Assembly: GCA_016709385.1 (NCBI GenBank)
Contig: JADJMW010000010.1
Coordinates: 1-64,000 of the forward strand
Source: Candidatus Rubrivivax defluviihabitans
GTDB taxonomy: Bacteria; Pseudomonadota; Gammaproteobacteria; Burkholderiales; Burkholderiaceae_C
Direction: 5' to 3'
Length of the DNA: 64,000 nucleotides
Positions 17,225 through 26,134 of the stretch are shown here, one piece after another; positions within the stretch are counted from its first letter, which is position 1, and each line of letters opens with the position of its first letter. A model generated the notes under the pieces. That model was not told where the DNA came from. It did not search any database and worked only from the letters and a program-made list of their open reading frames with translations. The position numbers and the translations under genes are program-made.

Positions 17225-20209
17225 CTATTCCGTAGAGATGCCCGGCCTGTCGCCGCGTAACCGCGCCGCCGCAGGGCTGATCTCGCGGTCCAGGTGCGCC
17301 GCCATGTGCGGCGGCAGGCGCTGGCGGATGTAGTCGCGGTGCGCCGGCGTCTGCATCGGCTGTGCGGCGTCGGCGTATTGCAGCAGCGGCTGCTCGCACA
17401 CCACGGTGCCGGTGATGATGGTGCGCCGCAGGCCGTCCCCGTCTTCGAGCCGGATCGCGCCGGTGGGGCACACCTGCGTGCAGGCGCCGCAGCCGATGCA
17501 CATCTTGGCCGCCCGCTCGAAGTCGAAATAGGCCAGCCGGCCGGCGCCGGTGTCGCCCATGCGCAAGGCTTCGACGCCCATCTCGCTGCACGCCGCCATG
17601 CACATGCCGCAGCCGATGCACACATCGCAGCGCAGGCAGCGGCGCACCTCGTCCTGCGCGGCGGCGTCGCTCAGGCCCTCTTCGATGCGCACGTAGTTGC
17701 CCAGACCCAGCACCTCCTCGACGTCCTTCTCGGGCATCGCGGCACGGCGCTGGTGCGTGCGCTGCTTCGCGTCGACGACGAGCGGGATCACCTCGGCGCG
17801 GCGCACCGGTTTTCCCGTCATGGCGTCCATCGCCGTGCCGCGCAGCCAGGCATCGATGCCGGACGCGGCGATCTTGCCGGCGCGGATGGCCTCCACCGCG
17901 GTGCGCGGGCCGCGCTGGCCGTCGCCGCCGGCAAAGACGCCCGGCACGTTGGTCATCAGCGTCTTCGGGTCGGCGCTGATGAAGCCGCGCACGGCCTCGA
18001 CACCGCTGCCTTCCAGCAGCTCGAGGTCGGTGCCCTGGCCGGTGGCCAGGATCACGTGGTCCACCTCCAGGCTGAGCAGCCGGGCGGCGTCGAACTTGGG
18101 GTCGAACTTGCCGCTCTCGTCCTTGACGCGCTCGCAGAACTGGAAAACGGCCAGCCCTTCCTCCTCGATGCGCAGCGGGCCCCAGCCGCCGCGCAGCTGC
18201 ACGCCTTCGGCGGCGGCGGCTTCGATCTCGTGCGGGCTGGCCGGCATCTCGCGGCGCTTTTCCAGCGACACCAGGTCGACGCTCTTCGCGCCTTGGCGCA
18301 GCGCCGTCAGTGCCACGTCGATGGCGACGTTGCCACCGCCGACGACCACCACGCGCGGCCCCACGCGCACCGGCTCGCCGCTGCGCACGGCGCGCAGGAA
18401 GTCGATGCCGCCGAGCACGAACGGGTGGTGCGCGCCCTCGATGGGCAGCAGGCGCGCGGTCTGCGTGCCGGGGCCGACGAAGACGGCGTCGTACTGCTTG
18501 CGGAAGTCCTCCAGCCGGTCGATCCGGGCGCCGGTGTGGATCGGGATGCCCAGCACCTTGATCTGCTCGAGCTCCTGTTCGAGCAGTTCGGGCGGCAGCC
18601 GGTAGGCCGGGATGCCGTAGCGCAGCATGCCACCGGCATGTTCCTGCGCCTCGAAGATCTCGACTTGGTGGCCATGGGTGCGCAGGTAGTAGGCGGCGGT
18701 CAGCCCGGCCGGGCCGGAGCCGACGATGCCGATGCGCTTGCCGGTGTCGGGCGCGATTTCGGGCTTCGGATAACCGCCGCTGGCCAGGCAGTGCTCGGCG
18801 GCCTTGGCCTTCAGCGGCCGGATGAATACGGCGCCGTCGCTGCTGCCGCGCACGCAAGCCGATTCGCACGGCGCCGGGCAGACCAGGCCGCAGGTCAGCG
18901 GCAGCGGGTTGTCGCGCCGGATGACCTCGATCGTCGCGCGGTAGTCGCCGTGGCCCAGGTGGGCCATGAAGCTCGGGATGTCGATGTTGGCCGGGCAGGT
19001 GCCGTGGCAGGGCGCGCTGTGGTTCGGCAGGTCCAGGCACAGGCCTTCGGGGCACGACTCGCGCCGCACATGCTGCTGCCACTGCGCGCGGAAATGGCGC
19101 AGCGAACTGCCCAGCGGCCAGGCGGCGGCCAGGCCCTGCGTCGTGAGTTCGAGCGCCAGATCGTCGAGTGCCGCCAGGTGGCCGGGGTCGCCGCGGCCGA
19201 GCGTGATCTCGGTAGTGATGCGCGCCGCCCGTGCCAGCAGGCCACGCACGGCGGGCGCCTCGCCCTCGGCCAGCTGCCAGTGGCGGTACAGCGCGCGCCG
19301 CGTCTGCTTGACCACGCACACGCCGTCGGCCATGACCATCAGGCTCGCCGGCGAAGGCGCGATGCCGGCCCCGGCGAAGCTCAGCGGGTCGCACGACAGG
19401 TCGGCCTTTGAGAGCGGCAGGAAGCCGCCCAGGCCGTCGTCGAAGACCAGCACCGGATCGTCGCCCTGCACCTCGACGCCGCCGCCCCAGCCGGCTATGA
19501 GCTGGCGCAGCTTGCTCGAGCGCGGGTACTCGACCAGGCCGCGCTGGGTCAGGCCGCGCCCCAGGGTCAGCAGGGACGCGTCCAGACCCGAGCCACCGGC
19601 GAACAGCAGCGCGATGCGGCACCAGGTCTCGGGCGTGTGCACCAGCCGCGAGCCATCGGCTGTGGGCGCCTCGGCCCAGCAGCTGGGCCTGCAATGGCGC
19701 TGGATGTCGATCTTGCGTTGCCCGGCCTGGATGTTGGCCAGCGAGCGGATGACGTCGACGGCGTTCAAGAGCGCGCGTTCGTGGCCAGTGAGTTCGGCCG
19801 GCAGCCGCAGTTCGATCGTCAGGCTGTCGCGCAGGCCGAGCGCGATTGCCACGCCCTCGGCCAGCAGGAACGCCGCGCGGTCGAGCACGGCGGCCGGGCC
19901 GAGCGAGCGCACGTCGTACGAACTCGCGTCGATCACCAGCGTCGAAGGCCCATGGCCGCGGACGAAGCGGCGCCAGGCCAGGTGGATCGGTTCGCCGGCC
20001 GCACCCGATTCGGCCAGGCCCGAGCGTTGCACGTGCTGCAGGCGTTGCAGCGGCGTCAGGCCCTGGGCACGGCTCAGGCCCGGCAGCGCGGCGGCCAGGG
20101 TGGCGGCCGGCGGCACCGCGCCGGCCAGCGCGGCCGCGTCGGCGTCGAGCCAGTCGGGCAGCAGGCGGGGCGGGCTTTCGCCCACGGTCGTGCTCGTGGT
20201 TTCGCTCAT
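17225..20209 (-). CDS. NuoF-like / GltD-like / 4Fe-4S fusion flavoprotein
   Basis: 994 residues in three blocks. Residues about 1-400 resemble NuoF: a SLBB-like segment (TLGRGLTQRGLVEYPRSS), then FAGAGIAPSPASLMVMADG. The SCGKCTPCR-type motif that binds cluster N3 is absent; the region reads RHWQLAEGEAPAVRG. Residues about 400-820 are GltD-like: Cys motif CHGTCPANIDIPSF and LTCGLVCPAPCESAC, FAD motif IGIVGSGPAGLTAAY, NAD(P) motif VVVVGGGNVAIDVA, and ATGQ. The C-terminus holds two 4Fe-4S motifs, CDVCIGCGMCMAAC and CIGCGACTQVCPTG. The likely role is shuttling electrons between NAD(P)H and the molybdoenzyme encoded upstream. The start MSETTS at 20209 has GGAGC 8 bases before it and lies 10 bases past the preceding stop. 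Confidence 0.85.
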   Translation of the reverse strand: MSETTSTTVGESPPRLLPDWLDADAAALAGAVPPAATLAAALPGLSRAQGLTPLQRLQHVQRSGLAESGAAGEPIHLAWRRFVRGHGPSTLVIDASSYDVRSLGPAAVLDRAAFLLAEGVAIALGLRDSLTIELRLPAELTGHERALLNAVDVIRSLANIQAGQRKIDIQRHCRPSCWAEAPTADGSRLVHTPETWCRIALLFAGGSGLDASLLTLGRGLTQRGLVEYPRSSKLRQLIAGWGGGVEVQGDDPVLVFDDGLGGFLPLSKADLSCDPLSFAGAGIAPSPASLMVMADGVCVVKQTRRALYRHWQLAEGEAPAVRGLLARAARITTEITLGRGDPGHLAALDDLALELTTQGLAAAWPLGSSLRHFRAQWQQHVRRESCPEGLCLDLPNHSAPCHGTCPANIDIPSFMAHLGHGDYRATIEVIRRDNPLPLTCGLVCPAPCESACVRGSSDGAVFIRPLKAKAAEHCLASGGYPKPEIAPDTGKRIGIVGSGPAGLTAAYYLRTHGHQVEIFEAQEHAGGMLRYGIPAYRLPPELLEQELEQIKVLGIPIHTGARIDRLEDFRKQYDAVFVGPGTQTARLLPIEGAHHPFVLGGIDFLRAVRSGEPVRVGPRVVVVGGGNVAIDVALTALRQGAKSVDLVSLEKRREMPASPHEIEAAAAEGVQLRGGWGPLRIEEEGLAVFQFCERVKDESGKFDPKFDAARLLSLEVDHVILATGQGTDLELLEGSGVEAVRGFISADPKTLMTNVPGVFAGGDGQRGPRTAVEAIRAGKIAASGIDAWLRGTAMDAMTGKPVRRAEVIPLVVDAKQRTHQRRAAMPEKDVEEVLGLGNYVRIEEGLSDAAAQDEVRRCLRCDVCIGCGMCMAACSEMGVEALRMGDTGAGRLAYFDFERAAKMCIGCGACTQVCPTGAIRLEDGDGLRRTIITGTVVCEQPLLQYADAAQPMQTPAHRDYIRQRLPPHMAAHLDREISPAAARLRGDRPGISTE

Positions 20210-20219
20210 GGCCGCTCCT

Positions 20220-20735
20220 TCACTGGCCGCGCGGCGTTTCGGCGAGCACGAAGTGCGCATAGCGCTCCCGGCGCGGGTCGGGCACCTCGATGGCCAGGCC
20301 GAAGGACAGGCAGCCGGTAACGCACTTGGTCACGCAGGCCGGTTGCAGGCCGGCATCGACACGGTCCATGCAGTAGTCGCACTTGACCACCTTGTTCGTG
20401 CCCGGGTCCCATTGCGGCGTGCCCCAGGGGCAGGCCGTGATGCAGCTCTTGCAGCCCACGCACAGGGCGGCCACCACGTGGACGATGCCGTCCTTCTCGC
20501 GCTTCTTCATCGCGCCGGTGGGGCAGGCCTTGACGCACCAGGCCTCCTCGCAGTGGAAGCAGGGCATGAAGGTGTGGCGCACGCGGGGCACGCCGCCGAT
20601 GTCGATCGGCCCGGTGCTGATGATCTTGCACGGCGACGGCCCCGGGCCCAGGCCTTTGTTGGTCTTGCAGTGCACTTCGCAGGCCTGGCAGCCGATGCAG
20701 CTGGCCTCGTCGTGGCGCAGGGCGTAGATGCTCAT
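20220..20735 (-). CDS. 4Fe-4S dicluster electron-transfer subunit of the molybdoenzyme
   Basis: A 171-residue cytoplasmic protein with four cysteine groups of the HycB/DmsB/PhsB type: CIGCQACEVHC at residue 13, CFHCEEAWCVKACPTG in the middle, CVGCKSCITACPWG, and CDYCMDRVDAGLQPACVTKC. This predicts up to four 4Fe-4S clusters forming a wire between the catalytic subunit (20794) and the flavoprotein (17225). It has no signal peptide and no membrane anchor partner. It sits between the two genes with short gaps (58 and 10 bases), so the three form a soluble complex by context. Confidence 0.9.
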   Translation of the reverse strand: MSIYALRHDEASCIGCQACEVHCKTNKGLGPGPSPCKIISTGPIDIGGVPRVRHTFMPCFHCEEAWCVKACPTGAMKKREKDGIVHVVAALCVGCKSCITACPWGTPQWDPGTNKVVKCDYCMDRVDAGLQPACVTKCVTGCLSFGLAIEVPDPRRERYAHFVLAETPRGQ

Positions 20736-20793
20736 TGGGAAACCTCCGTGCTGCGCACTGCGGTGCTATTCGCCTTGGGAGCGGCCCTGCGGC

Positions 20794-22947
20794 TCATGCT
20801 GGGACTCCTTGCATGGCCGCGCGCTGGACGCGGACGGTCGTTTCGGTCAGGGCATTGCCCGCGCCGGCAGGGTCGAACTCGTACAGCTTCCCGTGCTGCA
20901 GGCGCTGGTCGGCCACGCCGACACCCAATGCGCGCGTGGCCAGCGGCACCGTCGCGCCGTAGCCGTGCAGCATGAAGACCGCCTCGGCATGGATCCACTT
21001 CGTGACCAAGGCCCGCAGGCGCCCGACGTAGCTGCCGCCACCGCTGACTTCGACCCAGTCGCCATCGCGGATGCCCAGCGGCGACGCCCGTTCGGGGTGG
21101 ATCCACAGCCGCTGTTCGGGTGCGGCCTCACGCAGCAACGGATTGTTCAGCGACTGCCCGTGCGCCAGCGTCGGCGGGCGCCCGAACAGCAGCGTGAACC
21201 GGTCGCCGCCGGGTGCGGTGTTTGGCTGGTAGGGCGGCAGGAACGGCAGACCGGCCTTCGCCATCAGCGCGCTGTCGATCTCGATCTTGCCTGACGGGGT
21301 GAAGAACTTCAGCTCGTCGCGCGTGCCCAGGCGCGGCGCATCGGCCAGGCGCACGATGCCTGCTTCGCGCATGTCGTCGACGGTGACGCCGGTGCCCTCG
21401 AGCTGGTAGTTCCAGATCTCCTCGATGGTCTCGAAGTCCAGCGCCTCCATACGCCCCATGCGGCGCAGGATCTCGCGGAAGATCCACCACGCCGGGCGGC
21501 TGTCGAAGCGCGGCGCGATGGCCTGGTCGCGCATCACGAATACCGGCACCGGGCCGGGCAGCTGGGCCAGGATGTTGGCCCGTTCGAGGTAGGTCGACTC
21601 GGGCAGGATGACATCGGAGTACCAGCCGGTCTCGGAGTAACGCACGTCGATCGAGACGATCAGGTTCAGCTTGTCCATTGCGCGCTTGAGCGCTTCCGCG
21701 TCGGGCAGTGCGGTGACCGGGTCGTGTCGGTAGGCGATGTAGGCGCCGATGCCGTAGGGCTGGCCGGTCTCCGCCGCCGCGAAGAGCTGGTGCAGCGCGC
21801 CGATGGCCGGGTCCCAGGTCGGGTGCGTGGTGCCGGCGCCGTCCACACGCGGTTCGGCGACCGCCGGGACCCGTTCGGCGAGTGGCTTCAGGCCTTTGCG
21901 GCCATAGAACACCGGCCGCTTGCCGATGATGAATCCGCCCGGCACCTCCAGGTTGCCCATCAGCGCGTTGAGGATCAGCGCCGTGCGGCTGACGTGGAAC
22001 GACTGCTTGTGGCGCGCCGTCATCCAGCCGGGGTTGAAGACCACCCCGGGCCGCTGGCCGGCGATCTCGGCGACGAACTCGCGCAGCTCGCCCGCCGGCA
22101 CGCCGGTGTGCGCCTCCTGCCACTCGGGGGTGGTGTCCTTCACCGCCTCGCGCAGCACGTCCATGCCGGAGACGAAGCGCTCGACGAAGTCCTTGTCGTA
22201 GGCCTCCTTCTGCAACACCTCGTGGATGAGCGCCAGGTTGAGCGCGTAGTCGCTGTTCGGCCGCACCTGCCAGAAGCGCGTGGCCTTGGCCGCGGTGGCG
22301 CTGGCGCGCGGGTCGATGTAGGTGCAGCGCATGCCGCGCGACATCGCGGTCATGAAGGCCTTGACCTCCTTGACCATCAGCGACTCGACGATGTTGCGAC
22401 CGTACAGCACCAGGTGCTTCGTACGCTCGAAGTCCGGCACCAGCGCGGCGTGGCTGAAGCCGAAGGTCGCGCGAGCCGCGTTGTGCACGTTGCCGCCGCA
22501 GGTGACGTCGTGATTGAAGTAGTTCGGCGAACCCAGCGCCTTGACGAAGGTGCGCGCCAGGTCATTGAAGAAGCCGCCGCGGTCGGACAGCGCGATGCCG
22601 CGCGGGCCGAAGGTCTCGACGGTGTCCTTCAGCTTGTCGGCGATGTGGTCGAGCGCTTCGTCCCACGACGCGCGCCGCCACTGTCCGCTGCCGCGCGGGC
22701 CGCTGCGGATCAGCGGTGTCTGCGGCCGCTGGTCGTCGGCTTCGAACGCCAGGCCGGCCGCACCCTTGGCGCAAAGGCTGGCGCCGATGGCCTTGTCGTG
22801 CGTGTTGCCCTGCAGCCAGGTGACGCGGCCATCCTCGACCTTGACTTCCATCGGGCAGCGCACGGCGCACATGCCGCACATGCTGTAGACGGTGCGTTTG
22901 CCCGGGGAGCTCACCGCTTTCACGTTCGGGGCCATGGTGGTGCTCAT
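20794..22947 (-). CDS. Molybdopterin-dependent oxidoreductase, catalytic subunit (DMSO reductase family)
   Basis: 717 residues. The N-terminal 4Fe-4S motif is CGMCAVRC with the fourth Cys in SLCAKG about 30 residues later. The probable Mo ligand is the Cys in HDVTCGGNVHNA. The body (PRGIALSDRGGFFNDL, LPESTYLERANILAQ) and the C-terminal molydopterin-dinucleotide-binding barrel (LWIHPERASPLGIRDGDWVEV) match the family. It most resembles the thiosulfate/polysulfide reductase and assimilatory branches, but no Tat signal is present, so it is cytoplasmic. Its partner subunits lie downstream, and no NrfD or cytochrome b anchor is nearby. Substrate is unknown; being just downstream of CoA-transferase and hydroxybutyrate dehydrogenase genes hints at a redox step tied to ketone-body or acid metabolism. 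Confidence 0.85.
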   Translation of the reverse strand: MSTTMAPNVKAVSSPGKRTVYSMCGMCAVRCPMEVKVEDGRVTWLQGNTHDKAIGASLCAKGAAGLAFEADDQRPQTPLIRSGPRGSGQWRRASWDEALDHIADKLKDTVETFGPRGIALSDRGGFFNDLARTFVKALGSPNYFNHDVTCGGNVHNAARATFGFSHAALVPDFERTKHLVLYGRNIVESLMVKEVKAFMTAMSRGMRCTYIDPRASATAAKATRFWQVRPNSDYALNLALIHEVLQKEAYDKDFVERFVSGMDVLREAVKDTTPEWQEAHTGVPAGELREFVAEIAGQRPGVVFNPGWMTARHKQSFHVSRTALILNALMGNLEVPGGFIIGKRPVFYGRKGLKPLAERVPAVAEPRVDGAGTTHPTWDPAIGALHQLFAAAETGQPYGIGAYIAYRHDPVTALPDAEALKRAMDKLNLIVSIDVRYSETGWYSDVILPESTYLERANILAQLPGPVPVFVMRDQAIAPRFDSRPAWWIFREILRRMGRMEALDFETIEEIWNYQLEGTGVTVDDMREAGIVRLADAPRLGTRDELKFFTPSGKIEIDSALMAKAGLPFLPPYQPNTAPGGDRFTLLFGRPPTLAHGQSLNNPLLREAAPEQRLWIHPERASPLGIRDGDWVEVSGGGSYVGRLRALVTKWIHAEAVFMLHGYGATVPLATRALGVGVADQRLQHGKLYEFDPAGAGNALTETTVRVQRAAMQGVPA

Positions 22948-22981
22948 CGCGATCTCCTTGTTTCCGGCCGGCGTTGCAACG

Positions 22982-23632
22982 CTACAGCGCCATCTGCGGC
23001 ACCTGCTGCGGCACCACGAGTTCGGCTTCGGTGGCGGCTATGACCTGCTGCACGGTCACCCCCGGCGCGGTTTCCATCAGCGTGGCCTTGCCGTAGGGGA
23101 AGGCGATCACGGCCAGTTCGGTGACCAGCAGGTCGATCGGTCGCGCCGAGGTCAGCGGCAGGTTGCAGGCCTTCACGACCTTCGACTTGCCCTTGGCGCT
23201 GTGCTGCATGGCGATGACCACGCGCTTGGCACCCGAGGCCAGGTCCATCGCGCCGCCCATGCCCGGCACCATCTTGCCCGGGATCATCCAGTTGGCCAGG
23301 TGGCCGGTCTGGTCGACCTGCAGCCCGCCGAGCACGGTCATGTCGAGGTGGCCGCCGCGGATGAGGCCGAAGGACATTGCGCTGTCGAAGGTGCAAGCCC
23401 CCGGCAGCGCGGTGACGGGACGGCCGCCGGCGTCGGTGAGCAGGCGGTGGTGCATGCCTTCTTCCGGCACGGCGCCGGTGCCGATCAGCCCGTTCTCGGA
23501 CTGGAAATACACGCGCAGGCCGGCCGGCACGTAGTTCGCGACCTGGGTCGGAATGCCGATGCCCAGGTTGACGAGCATGCCGTCGCGCAGTTCGAGCGCA
23601 ATGCGTCTGGCGATGATGGCTTGAGGTTCCAT
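22982..23632 (-). CDS. 3-oxoacid CoA-transferase subunit B (AtoA/ScoB type)
   Basis: A 216-residue beta subunit of a class I CoA-transferase. The catalytic glutamate lies in QSENGLIGTG; GIGIPTQVANYVP and GGHLDMTVLGGLQVD are further family signatures. With subunit A, encoded immediately upstream, it moves CoA between acids such as succinyl-CoA or acetyl-CoA and acetoacetate. The ATG at 23632 is preferred to a TTG at 23650 that would overlap subunit A. The product of the neighbouring dehydrogenase (acetoacetate) is the obvious substrate. Exact specificity (succinyl, acetyl, oxoadipate) cannot be read from the sequence. Confidence 0.88.
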   Translation of the reverse strand: MEPQAIIARRIALELRDGMLVNLGIGIPTQVANYVPAGLRVYFQSENGLIGTGAVPEEGMHHRLLTDAGGRPVTALPGACTFDSAMSFGLIRGGHLDMTVLGGLQVDQTGHLANWMIPGKMVPGMGGAMDLASGAKRVVIAMQHSAKGKSKVVKACNLPLTSARPIDLLVTELAVIAFPYGKATLMETAPGVTVQQVIAATEAELVVPQQVPQMAL

Positions 23633-23636
23633 GGTG

Positions 23637-24284
23637 TCAGCCCTGGGCAATGACGTAGTCGACGAGCGGGGCCGGCGTAACCACGTGGTCCGGTGCGATC
23701 AGGCCCACCGGCACGATGTTGTCGGCCTCGACGATCACGGTGTCCGCGGCCATCGCGATCACCGGGTTGAAGTTGCGCGCGGTCAGCACGTAGGCCAGGT
23801 TGCCGAGGTAGTCGGCCATGAAGGCATTGACGAGCGCAAAGTCGGCGCGCAGCGCGGGCTCCACCAGGTAGGTCTTGCCAGCCACGTCGACCTTCTGCTT
23901 GCCATCCTCGACGACCGTGCCCACCCCGGTGGCGGTGAGGATGCCGCCGAGGCCGAAGCCGCCGGCGCGGATGCGCTCGATCAGCGTGCCCTGCGGCACC
24001 AGTTCGACCTCCATCTCGCCGGCGATCATCTGCGCCTGCGTCTCCGGGTTCAGGCCGATGTGGCTGACTACTGCCCTCTTCACCAGCCGGGCGCGCACCA
24101 GCTTGCCGATGCCCACGCCGGGCATCGCGGTGTCGTTGGCGATCACGGTGAGTCCGCGTTTGCCCTGGCGCACCAGTTCGTCGATCACCTTCTCGGGCGA
24201 GCCGACGGCCATGAAGCCGCCGATCATCAGGCTGGCGCCGTCGGGGATCAGCGCCACCGCGTCGGCAAGAGAGAGTACTTTCAT
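23637..24284 (-). CDS. 3-oxoacid CoA-transferase subunit A (AtoD/ScoA type)
   Basis: A 215-residue alpha subunit. The CoA-binding GGFMAVGSPE loop, the IANDTAMPGVGIGKLV segment and VPQGTLIERIRAGGFGLGG are typical. It is paired with subunit B (4-base gap) and lies 31 bases downstream of bdhA. Together they activate acetoacetate made from 3-hydroxybutyrate to acetoacetyl-CoA, feeding it to thiolase or back to PHB. No thiolase is in the window. Confidence 0.88.
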   Translation of the reverse strand: MKVLSLADAVALIPDGASLMIGGFMAVGSPEKVIDELVRQGKRGLTVIANDTAMPGVGIGKLVRARLVKRAVVSHIGLNPETQAQMIAGEMEVELVPQGTLIERIRAGGFGLGGILTATGVGTVVEDGKQKVDVAGKTYLVEPALRADFALVNAFMADYLGNLAYVLTARNFNPVIAMAADTVIVEADNIVPVGLIAPDHVVTPAPLVDYVIAQG

Positions 24285-24315
24285 CGCGATTCCTCGAATG
24301 GAACTGGGCGGGCCT

Positions 24316-25104
24316 TCACTGCGCCAGCCAGGCGCCGTCCACCGGCAGCGCCGCGCCGCGGATCTGCGCCGCGGCGTCGGAGCACAGGAAGACGCACAGC
24401 GCGCCCATCTGCTCGGGCGTGGCGAACTCGCCCGAGGGCTGTTTCTCGGCCAGCAATTCCGACTTGGCCTGATCGACAGGGATGCCCTCGCGTTCTGCGC
24501 GGGCGTCGATCTGCTTCTGCACCAGCGGGGTCAGCACCCAGCCGGGGCAGATGGCGTTGCAGGTGATGCCGGTCCGGGCCATCTCCAGCGCCACCGTCTT
24601 CGTCAGCCCGATGACGCCGTGCTTGGCGGCCACGTAGGCCGCTTTCTCCTTCGACGCGACGAGGCCGTGCACCGAGGCGATGTTCACGATGCGGCCCCAG
24701 TTGCGTGCCTTCATCTGCGGCAGCACCGCCTTGATGGCGTGGAAGTTCGACGACAGATTGATCGAGATCACCGCGTCCCAGCGGTCCTCGGGGAACTCGT
24801 CCACCGGCGCAGTGTGCTGGATGCCGGCGTTGTTGACCAGGATGTCCACGGAACCCAGTTCCTTGGTCGCCTGCTCCACCATGGCGCGGATCTGCTCGGG
24901 CTTGGAGATGTCGGCGCCGCTGAAACCGACCTTGACGCCGAACTCCTTGGCCAGACCGGCGCGCAGCGCCTCGATCTGCGCCGCATCGCCGAAGCCGTTG
25001 AGCATGAGGTTGGCACCCGCAGCACCCAGCGACCGGGCGATGCCCAGGCCGATGCCGCTGGTCGAGCCGGTGACGATGGCCGTCTTGTTCTTCAGCATTT
25101 GCAT
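24316..25104 (-). CDS. bdhA: D-3-hydroxybutyrate dehydrogenase
   Basis: A 262-residue short-chain dehydrogenase that oxidises 3-hydroxybutyrate to acetoacetate with NAD+. The Rossmann motif is TGSTSGIGLGIA, followed by NNAGIQHTAPVDEFPEDRWD, the catalytic Ser region NIASVHGLVASKEKAAYVAAKHG (Tyr-x3-Lys) and the C-terminal VDGAW. The GIQH and SVHGLVAS stretches are characteristic of BdhA rather than generic SDRs. Neighbours agree: a CoA-transferase downstream, a GntP permease and patatin upstream. GAAGGAGATAT precedes the first Met codons (25104, or 25098). Confidence 0.92.
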   Translation of the reverse strand: MQMLKNKTAIVTGSTSGIGLGIARSLGAAGANLMLNGFGDAAQIEALRAGLAKEFGVKVGFSGADISKPEQIRAMVEQATKELGSVDILVNNAGIQHTAPVDEFPEDRWDAVISINLSSNFHAIKAVLPQMKARNWGRIVNIASVHGLVASKEKAAYVAAKHGVIGLTKTVALEMARTGITCNAICPGWVLTPLVQKQIDARAEREGIPVDQAKSELLAEKQPSGEFATPEQMGALCVFLCSDAAAQIRGAALPVDGAWLAQ

Positions 25105-25147
25105 ATCTCCTTCAGGAGTAGAGGGGTGTCGGGGGTATGCGGCGCCT

Positions 25148-26110
25148 TCAGGCCACCGCCTGTTGCATGTCTGCGCGCCGCGCCTGCGCGACCAGCGCCG
25201 CCACGGCGCAAGACGCCAGCCGGGCCGTCACCGAATCGGCGCGGCTGGTCAGGATGACCGGCACGCGCGCGCCCAGCACGATGCCGGCGGCGTCGGCCTC
25301 GGCCATGAAGCTCAGGCTCTTGGCCAGCATGTTGCCGGCCTCCAGGTCGGGCACCACCAGGATGTCGGCCAGGCCGGCCACGGGCGAGGTGATCTTCTTG
25401 ATGCGGGCGGCGCCCAGGTCGATGGCGTTGTCCAGCGCCAGCGGCCCGTCGAGCAGGCCGCCGGTGATCTGGCCGCGCTCGGCCATCTTGCACAGCGCGG
25501 CGGCCTCGATGGTGGAAGGCACCTTGGGGTTGACCGTCTCCATGGCGGACAGGATGGCCACCTTGGGCTGCTGCAGCCCCAGCGCACGCGCCATGTCGAT
25601 GGCGTTCTGCACGATGTGGATCTTGTCTTCCAGCGTCGGGAAGATGTTCACGGCGGCGTCGGTGATGACGACCACGCGGTCGATCGCCGGCACGTCCATG
25701 ATGAAGCAATGGCTGATGCGGCGGCTGGTGCGCAGGCCGGTGTCGCGCTTCACCACCGCGGCCATGATCTCGTCGGTGTGCAGGCTGCCTTTCATCAGCA
25801 CCTCGGCCTTGCCCTCGCGGGCCAGGCGTACCGCAGTCTCGGCCGCAGCCTCGCTGTGCGGCGCGTCGACCACTTCGACGGCCGAAATGTCGATGCCGAA
25901 TTGCGCGGCCACCGCCGCGATGCGCGCCTTCGGTCCGACCAGAATGGGCTTGAGCAGGCCCATCTGCCCGGCCTGCACCGCACCGCGCAGCGAACTCTCG
26001 TCGCAGGGGTGCGCCACCGCGCAGGGCACCGGCGGCAGCGCCTGGGCGCGCCCGATCAGGCGTTCGTACTTCTCGTGTCGGCGTTCGGTCATGACTGCGG
26101 TTGCTTCCAT
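25148..26110 (-). CDS. pta: Phosphate acetyl/butyryltransferase
   Basis: A 320-residue intact Pta/Ptb-family protein and the only undamaged one of the three copies here. It shows GAVQAGQMGLLKPILVGP, LMKGSLHTDEIMAAVV, RRISHCFIMDVP, TDAAVNIFPTLEDKIHIVQN and LPGA-equivalent segments through GARVPVILTSRADS. It makes acetyl (or acyl) phosphate from the CoA ester. No kinase gene follows, unlike the 54 kb copy. Its place between bdhA and the hydroxybutyrate permease suggests use of acetyl-CoA or butyryl-CoA from PHB turnover. Start at 26110 (ATG); a second ATG six codons on is possible, and neither has a clear ribosome site. Confidence 0.87.
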   Translation of the reverse strand: MEATAVMTERRHEKYERLIGRAQALPPVPCAVAHPCDESSLRGAVQAGQMGLLKPILVGPKARIAAVAAQFGIDISAVEVVDAPHSEAAAETAVRLAREGKAEVLMKGSLHTDEIMAAVVKRDTGLRTSRRISHCFIMDVPAIDRVVVITDAAVNIFPTLEDKIHIVQNAIDMARALGLQQPKVAILSAMETVNPKVPSTIEAAALCKMAERGQITGGLLDGPLALDNAIDLGAARIKKITSPVAGLADILVVPDLEAGNMLAKSLSFMAEADAAGIVLGARVPVILTSRADSVTARLASCAVAALVAQARRADMQQAVA

Positions 26111-26134
26111 GGCGAGTGGGTCGATGGGCGGGGT

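Noticed and set aside
16080..19694. A 1204-codon minus-strand ORF
   Set aside because: It runs out of frame through the flavoprotein and antiporter genes. No domain pattern, Arg/Ala/Gly rich; the real frames are fully explained.
22982..23650. TTG start at 23650 for CoA-transferase subunit B
   Set aside because: It would overlap subunit A by 14 bases and add PRADT-type residues absent from the family. ATG 23632 gives the normal length.
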